Assembly (NCBI RefSeq): GCF_947039605.1
Contig: NZ_CAMQZG010000031.1
Coordinates: 1 to 39,079 of the forward strand
Length of the DNA: 39,079 nt
Reading direction: 5' to 3'
From: an uncultured Clostridium sp.
GTDB taxonomy: Bacteria; Bacillota; Clostridia; Clostridiales; Clostridiaceae
A model generated the notes under the pieces. That model made no database searches. It had not been told where the DNA came from and saw nothing but the letters and a program-made list of their open reading frames with translations. Positions 35,243 through 39,079 of the stretch are shown here, piece after piece. How positions within the stretch are numbered: the stretch's first letter is position 1; every line of letters begins with the position of its first letter. The position numbers and the translations under genes are program-made.

Positions 35243-37804
35243 ATGAGTTTTAATGAGGGAAAAATTATACCCATAGATATTAAAAATGAAATGAAAAAAT
35301 GTTATATAGACTATGCGATGAGTGTTATAGTAGGGCGTGCATTACCAGATGTAAGAGATGGTTTAAAGCCTGTACACAGAAGAATACTTTATGCTATGAA
35401 AGAACTTAATCTATATCCTGAAAAAGGATATAGAAAATGTGCAAGAATAGTTGGAGAAGTTTTAGGTAAGTATCACCCACATGGTGACTCATCAGTTTAT
35501 GAAGCATTAGTTAGAATGGCTCAAGATTTCTCAATGAGAGAAATGCTTGTTGATGGACATGGTAACTTTGGATCAGTTGATGGTGATTCAGCAGCTGCTA
35601 TGAGATATACAGAGGCTAAAATGGCTAAGATCGCAAGTGAAATGCTTAGAGATATTCAAAAGAATACTGTTGATTTTATTCCAAACTTTGATGGTGAAGA
35701 AGAAGAACCAGTAGTATTACCTTCAAGATATCCGAACCTTTTAGTTAATGGTTCTTCAGGAATTGCGGTTGGTATGGCAACAAATATACCACCACATAAC
35801 CTTGCAGAAGTAATTGATGGAACTATTGCTTTAATGGAAAATCCAGAACTTGCATCACTTGAACTTATGCAATATATAAAAGGACCAGATTTCCCTACTT
35901 CAGGAATAATCATGGGTAGATCTGGGATAAGAGCTGCATATGAAACCGGTAGAGGAAAAGTTGTAGTTAGAGCAAAAGCTGAAATTGAAGAAGAGAATGG
36001 AAGAAACAAAATTATCGTAACAGAGCTTCCATACCAAGTAAATAAAGCAAGACTTGTAGAGAGTATAGCTAATCTTGTTAAAGATAAAAAGCTTACAGGA
36101 ATATCAGATTTAAGAGATGAATCTGATAGAGATGGAATGAGAGTTGTTATTGAGCTTAAGAGAGATGCAAATGCAAATGTTGTATTAAATATGCTTTATA
36201 AGCATACAAAAATGCAAGATACATTTGGAATAATCAACTTAGCACTAGTTAATAATGAGCCTCAAGTTTTAAACTTAAAGCAAATGTTAGCTCATTATAT
36301 TGAGTTCCAAAAAGAAGTAGTAACAAGAAGAACTATTTTTGATGTGAATAAAGCTAACGAAAGAGCACATATATTAGAAGGGCTTAGAATAGCACTTGAT
36401 AATATAGATGTTGTTATTAGCATAATAAGAAATTCTAAAACATCAGATATAGCGAAAGCTGAGCTTATGGATAAATTCAATTTAAGCGAAAAGCAATCAA
36501 CATCTATACTTGAGATGAGACTTAGAAGACTTACAGGACTTGAAAGAGATAAGATAGAAGCTGAATATAATGAACTTATGAAGCTTATTGATTATTTAAA
36601 TGAAATTTTAGGTTGTGAAATTAGACTTCTTGAAGTAATTAAAGAGGAGCTTTTAGCTGTTAGAGCTAAATTTGCAACTCCAAGACTTAGTTATATAGAG
36701 CAACAAATGAATGAAATAGATATAGAAGACTTAATTCAAGAGGAAGATGTTGTTATAACATTAACTCACTCTGGATACGTTAAGAGAATACAAGCGGATA
36801 CTTACTCAGCTCAAAATAGAGGTGGTAAGGGAATACAAGCAATGACTACTAAAGGTGATGACTTTGTAGAACATGTATTTGTTACATCAACACATTCAGA
36901 TGTATTATTCTTTACAAACCTTGGAAAAGTTTATAAATTAAGAGCTTATGAGATACCAGATGCAGGAAGAACTGCGAAAGGGCTTAATCTTGTAAACTTA
37001 ATTCAAATAGATGCTGATGAAAGAATAGAGACAGTTCTTACTATTAAAGATAGTCAAGATACAGAAGGATTTTTATTCATGGCAACAAAGCAAGGGGTAG
37101 TTAAGAAAACTCCAATAGCACACTTTAAAAATATTAGAAAATCAGGATTAATAGCTATAAGCTTAAGAGATGGTGATGAACTTCTTAAGGTTAAAGTAAC
37201 TCATGGTGATGCTAATATGATAGTTGTAACTAGAAATGGTTATGCAATTAGATTTAAAGAAGAAGATGTTAGACCTATGGGAAGAACAGCTTCAGGAGTT
37301 AGAGCTATAAGACTTAGAAAAGATGATTATGCTGTATGTTTAGATATTGCAGTTGAAGAAGAAAAACTTCTTATAATAAGTGAAAATGGAATAGGAAAAA
37401 GAACACCACTATCAGAATATAAAGTTCAAAATAGAGGTGGTATGGGACTTATAACATATAAAGTAACTGAAAAAACAGGTAAGGTTGCAGGTGCTACAGT
37501 ATGTAAATTTGATGATGAAATGATGCTTATTAATACTAATGGTGTTGCTATTAGAATTGGTGTAGAGAAAATTTCAATCACTGGAAGAGCTACAAGTGGT
37601 GTTAATCTTATGAGAACTATTAATGATGAAGTAATAGTTGCAATTGCTAAAATACCAGCTAGTGAAAAAATAAATGTTTCAGATGATGAAAGCATTGAAG
37701 ATGTAGAATTTGAAAATGTTGAAGAGAATTTAGTTCAAGAGACTTTAAATACTGAAAATGGTTTAGAGGAACTAATTGAAAGAGCTGAATCTGAAGAAGA
37801 ATAA
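35243..37804 (+). CDS. gyrA: DNA gyrase subunit A
   Basis: Cleavage subunit of gyrase, 853 aa. The active-site tyrosine is Tyr122 in [11 protein letters not shown]. The quinolone-determining region reads [12 protein letters not shown] with Ser83 and Glu87 in E. coli numbering, which is not one of the common resistance changes. Beta-propeller blades of the C-terminal domain begin after about residue 500; the GyrA box is recognisable as QNRGGKG near 526. The tail (from about 815) is acidic. A strong terminator follows. Confidence 0.98.
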   Translation: MSFNEGKIIPIDIKNEMKKCYIDYAMSVIVGRALPDVRDGLKPVHRRILYAMKELNLYPEKGYRKCARIVGEVLGKYHPHGDSSVYEALVRMAQDFSMREMLVDGHGNFGSVDGDSAAAMRYTEAKMAKIASEMLRDIQKNTVDFIPNFDGEEEEPVVLPSRYPNLLVNGSSGIAVGMATNIPPHNLAEVIDGTIALMENPELASLELMQYIKGPDFPTSGIIMGRSGIRAAYETGRGKVVVRAKAEIEEENGRNKIIVTELPYQVNKARLVESIANLVKDKKLTGISDLRDESDRDGMRVVIELKRDANANVVLNMLYKHTKMQDTFGIINLALVNNEPQVLNLKQMLAHYIEFQKEVVTRRTIFDVNKANERAHILEGLRIALDNIDVVISIIRNSKTSDIAKAELMDKFNLSEKQSTSILEMRLRRLTGLERDKIEAEYNELMKLIDYLNEILGCEIRLLEVIKEELLAVRAKFATPRLSYIEQQMNEIDIEDLIQEEDVVITLTHSGYVKRIQADTYSAQNRGGKGIQAMTTKGDDFVEHVFVTSTHSDVLFFTNLGKVYKLRAYEIPDAGRTAKGLNLVNLIQIDADERIETVLTIKDSQDTEGFLFMATKQGVVKKTPIAHFKNIRKSGLIAISLRDGDELLKVKVTHGDANMIVVTRNGYAIRFKEEDVRPMGRTASGVRAIRLRKDDYAVCLDIAVEEEKLLIISENGIGKRTPLSEYKVQNRGGMGLITYKVTEKTGKVAGATVCKFDDEMMLINTNGVAIRIGVEKISITGRATSGVNLMRTINDEVIVAIAKIPASEKINVSDDESIEDVEFENVEENLVQETLNTENGLEELIERAESEEE

Positions 37805-37824
37805 ATAACTATATATTATAGTTT

Positions 37825-37866
37825 GATCGTATTTATACAAATAAGTATAAATACGATCTTTTTTTA
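37825..37866 (+). terminator. Terminator after gyrA
   Basis: Perfect 14-bp stem GATCGTATTTATAC / GTATAAATACGATC with a six-base loop and TTTTTTT, 20 bases after gyrA. It ends the dnaA-gyrA region. Confidence 0.95.
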
Positions 37867-37926
37867 TACGACAATAAAAATGGGTTTAATAAAACAAAAT
37901 TATGAAAGTTAAATTATGGGGGAATT

Positions 37927-38682
37927 ATGGGAAAAATTTTAATTAGTGACGTAGATCATACAATATACTTTTTAGATGAAAGAGATATAAAAAATTCAAA
38001 AGCTATAAAGAAGTTTAAAGAAAACAATATGATTATAGCATGTAGTGGGCGAGGACTTAATGGGATAATTGAAACAGAGGAAGAAATAGATGTAAGGTTT
38101 GACTACTATATACTATTGAATGGAGCGCTTATTGCAGATAAAAATAGAAAAGTATTAAAGCATGAAGAAATTAACTATAAGTGCTTAGAGGGAATTTTAG
38201 AGCTTACAAATAAAGCAAGTTTAGGAGTGTGTATAAATGATGGATATGACTACCATTTAGTTCAAGGTGAACATAATACATTAAAGTTAGAAAATATAAA
38301 AGAATATAAAGATAAAAAAGTTTCAGCCTTGGCGGTAGGGTATAGATTAAATGATAATAATTTTGATGAAATGTTAAATATAATAGTAGATGAAATAAAT
38401 AGTAGATATGGGGAATATGTAAATGCATATAAGAATACAAAGTATATTGATATAGTTCCAGCAGGATGTTCAAAAGGAAATGCAATAAATGAATTAGAAG
38501 AGAGTTGGAAGTTGGATTATAAGAATATATATACAGTTGGTGATTCAGAAAATGATGTTACGATGTTAAATAATAAATATGTAAGTTTTACTTTTAATAG
38601 TTCAAAATCATTTTTAAAAGAAATGGTTGATTATATTATAGATGAGTTTCCAGAGTGTTTAGATATTATAGAAAAGTTATAA
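37927..38682 (+). CDS. HAD-superfamily (Cof-type) phosphatase
   Basis: A 251-residue HAD-IIB hydrolase. Motif I is SDVDHTI (nucleophile Asp8, acid Asp10), motif II is CSGRG with the serine at about residue 40, motif III lysine is in GCSKGNAI (about 180-187), and motif IV is GDSENDVTML (about 201-210). A Cof-type cap lies between motifs II and III. Such enzymes dephosphorylate sugar phosphates or nucleotides; the substrate is unknown. A clear GGGGGA precedes the ATG. It stands alone between the gyrA terminator and the rRNA promoter. Confidence 0.85.
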   Translation: MGKILISDVDHTIYFLDERDIKNSKAIKKFKENNMIIACSGRGLNGIIETEEEIDVRFDYYILLNGALIADKNRKVLKHEEINYKCLEGILELTNKASLGVCINDGYDYHLVQGEHNTLKLENIKEYKDKKVSALAVGYRLNDNNFDEMLNIIVDEINSRYGEYVNAYKNTKYIDIVPAGCSKGNAINELEESWKLDYKNIYTVGDSENDVTMLNNKYVSFTFNSSKSFLKEMVDYIIDEFPECLDIIEKL

Positions 38683-38720
38683 TAATAATAAGAAAGTAGG
38701 CATGAATAAAGTGATAGAAA

Positions 38721-38757
38721 CCCTTTAAATATAGAGAATAGGGATATATTTAAAGGG
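38721..38757. repeat. 13-bp perfect inverted repeat
   Basis: CCCTTTAAATATA (38721-38733) and TATATTTAAAGGG (38745-38757) with an 11-base loop, 40 bases after the phosphatase stop. No U-run follows, so it is a weak terminator or an mRNA-end structure. The rest of 38683-38970 is A-rich with short AAACAAAG repeats and no gene. Confidence 0.6.
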
Positions 38758-38970
38758 GAATATAGAAGGCTAAAGATTTAATTAAGTTAAACATTACCAA
38801 GCGTATCTAAGAATAAAAAAGTTAGAAAAACAAAGAAAAACAAAGAAAATAAGGAATAAATGATTTGGATTTAATATAATGGATACTGAGAAATAGACCT
38901 AAAATGATAAAATAAATCTTGTCGTTAGGACAACACAGAAAACTTTAAATTAAAAGTTTTTAAAAATATG

Positions 38971-38999
38971 TTGACATGAATACGATAAAATGATAATAT
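38971..38999 (+). promoter_or_regulatory. rRNA operon promoter
   Basis: TTGACA, 17-base spacer, TAATAT, with a run of A/T upstream (38940-38970) like an UP element. Its sequence and position just ahead of the rRNA leader mark it as an rrn promoter. Confidence 0.85.
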
Positions 39000-39079
39000 A
39001 AAGAAGTTGCTTAACGCAACAACTTATAAGGTCTTTGAAAATTAAACAGAAGAAATTAAGTAAACCAGCAATTCTTTTT
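39000..39079 (+). other. Start of rRNA operon leader (16S gene beyond the window)
   Basis: After the promoter come a hairpin GTTGC / GCAAC (39006-39020) and GGTCTTTGAAAATTAAACAG, the boxA-like leader wording typical of clostridial 16S operons. The mature 16S rRNA sequence is not reached. Confidence 0.75.

Noticed and set aside
35480-35510. Quinolone-resistance change in gyrA
   Set aside because: Positions equivalent to 83 and 87 are Ser and Glu, a combination that gives no sign of a resistance substitution.

Overview
The window is about 39 kb of low-GC (roughly 30%) chromosome around a replication origin. Sporulation-linked genes (ytvI, soj/spo0J, the sporulation-type Lon protease), Gram-positive gene orders and AT-rich codon use point to an endospore-forming Clostridia member. 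The order dnaA-dnaN-yaaA-recF-remB-gyrB-gyrA followed by an rRNA leader, together with sdaAB-sdaAA, suggests the Peptostreptococcaceae (Clostridioides, Romboutsia, Intestinibacter, Terrisporobacter and relatives). The genus cannot be fixed from sequence reading alone.

Left part (1-13.7 kb): a cysteine-rich Fe/Mn superoxide dismutase homologue and the L-serine dehydratase pair sdaAB-sdaAA run rightward. After a T/G-only repeat tract the strand switches. Leftward units are dnaB-proC; a mazG-like gene, yybS, gdpP, rplI and a Lon-family protease; rpsF-ssb-rpsR; and DUF3343-mscS-DUF951. Middle (13.8-16.7 kb): a rightward lysE-type exporter, a cysteine-desulfurase-like aminotransferase and ytvI.

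Segregation block (16.7-21.4 kb): DUF4446, parB and parA run leftward among four parS-type sites, one with symmetric base changes. Next come an unrecognised membrane-anchored gene and a broken noc. The noc N-terminal half and what looks like its last codons are separated by about 300 bp of hairpin-rich sequence that resembles an IS200/IS605-type end or a structured RNA. A stand-alone UreI/AmiS urea/amide channel gene follows.

Origin-left arm (21.4-28.1 kb): rsmG, mnmG, mnmE, jag, yidC, yidD, rnpA and rpmH, all leftward. The 44-codon rpmH is easily missed. Origin (28.3-30.4 kb): a bipartite oriC, with one cluster of DnaA boxes upstream of dnaA overlapping a good dnaA promoter, and a second between dnaA and dnaN that ends in a GC patch, five DnaA-trios and an AT-rich unwinding region. 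Right arm (30.4-39.1 kb): dnaN, yaaA (with an unusual hairpin between Shine-Dalgarno and start), recF, remB, gyrB and gyrA, a strong terminator, a HAD phosphatase, then a consensus promoter and leader for an rRNA operon whose 16S gene lies beyond the right edge.

Most genes here are housekeeping genes for replication, segregation, tRNA modification, membrane insertion and translation, and most are transcribed away from the origin. I see no CRISPR array, prophage, tRNA or intact insertion sequence. The least ordinary parts are the disrupted noc with its structured insert, the yaaA leader, the parS variant, the orphan urea channel and the cysteine-rich SOD.
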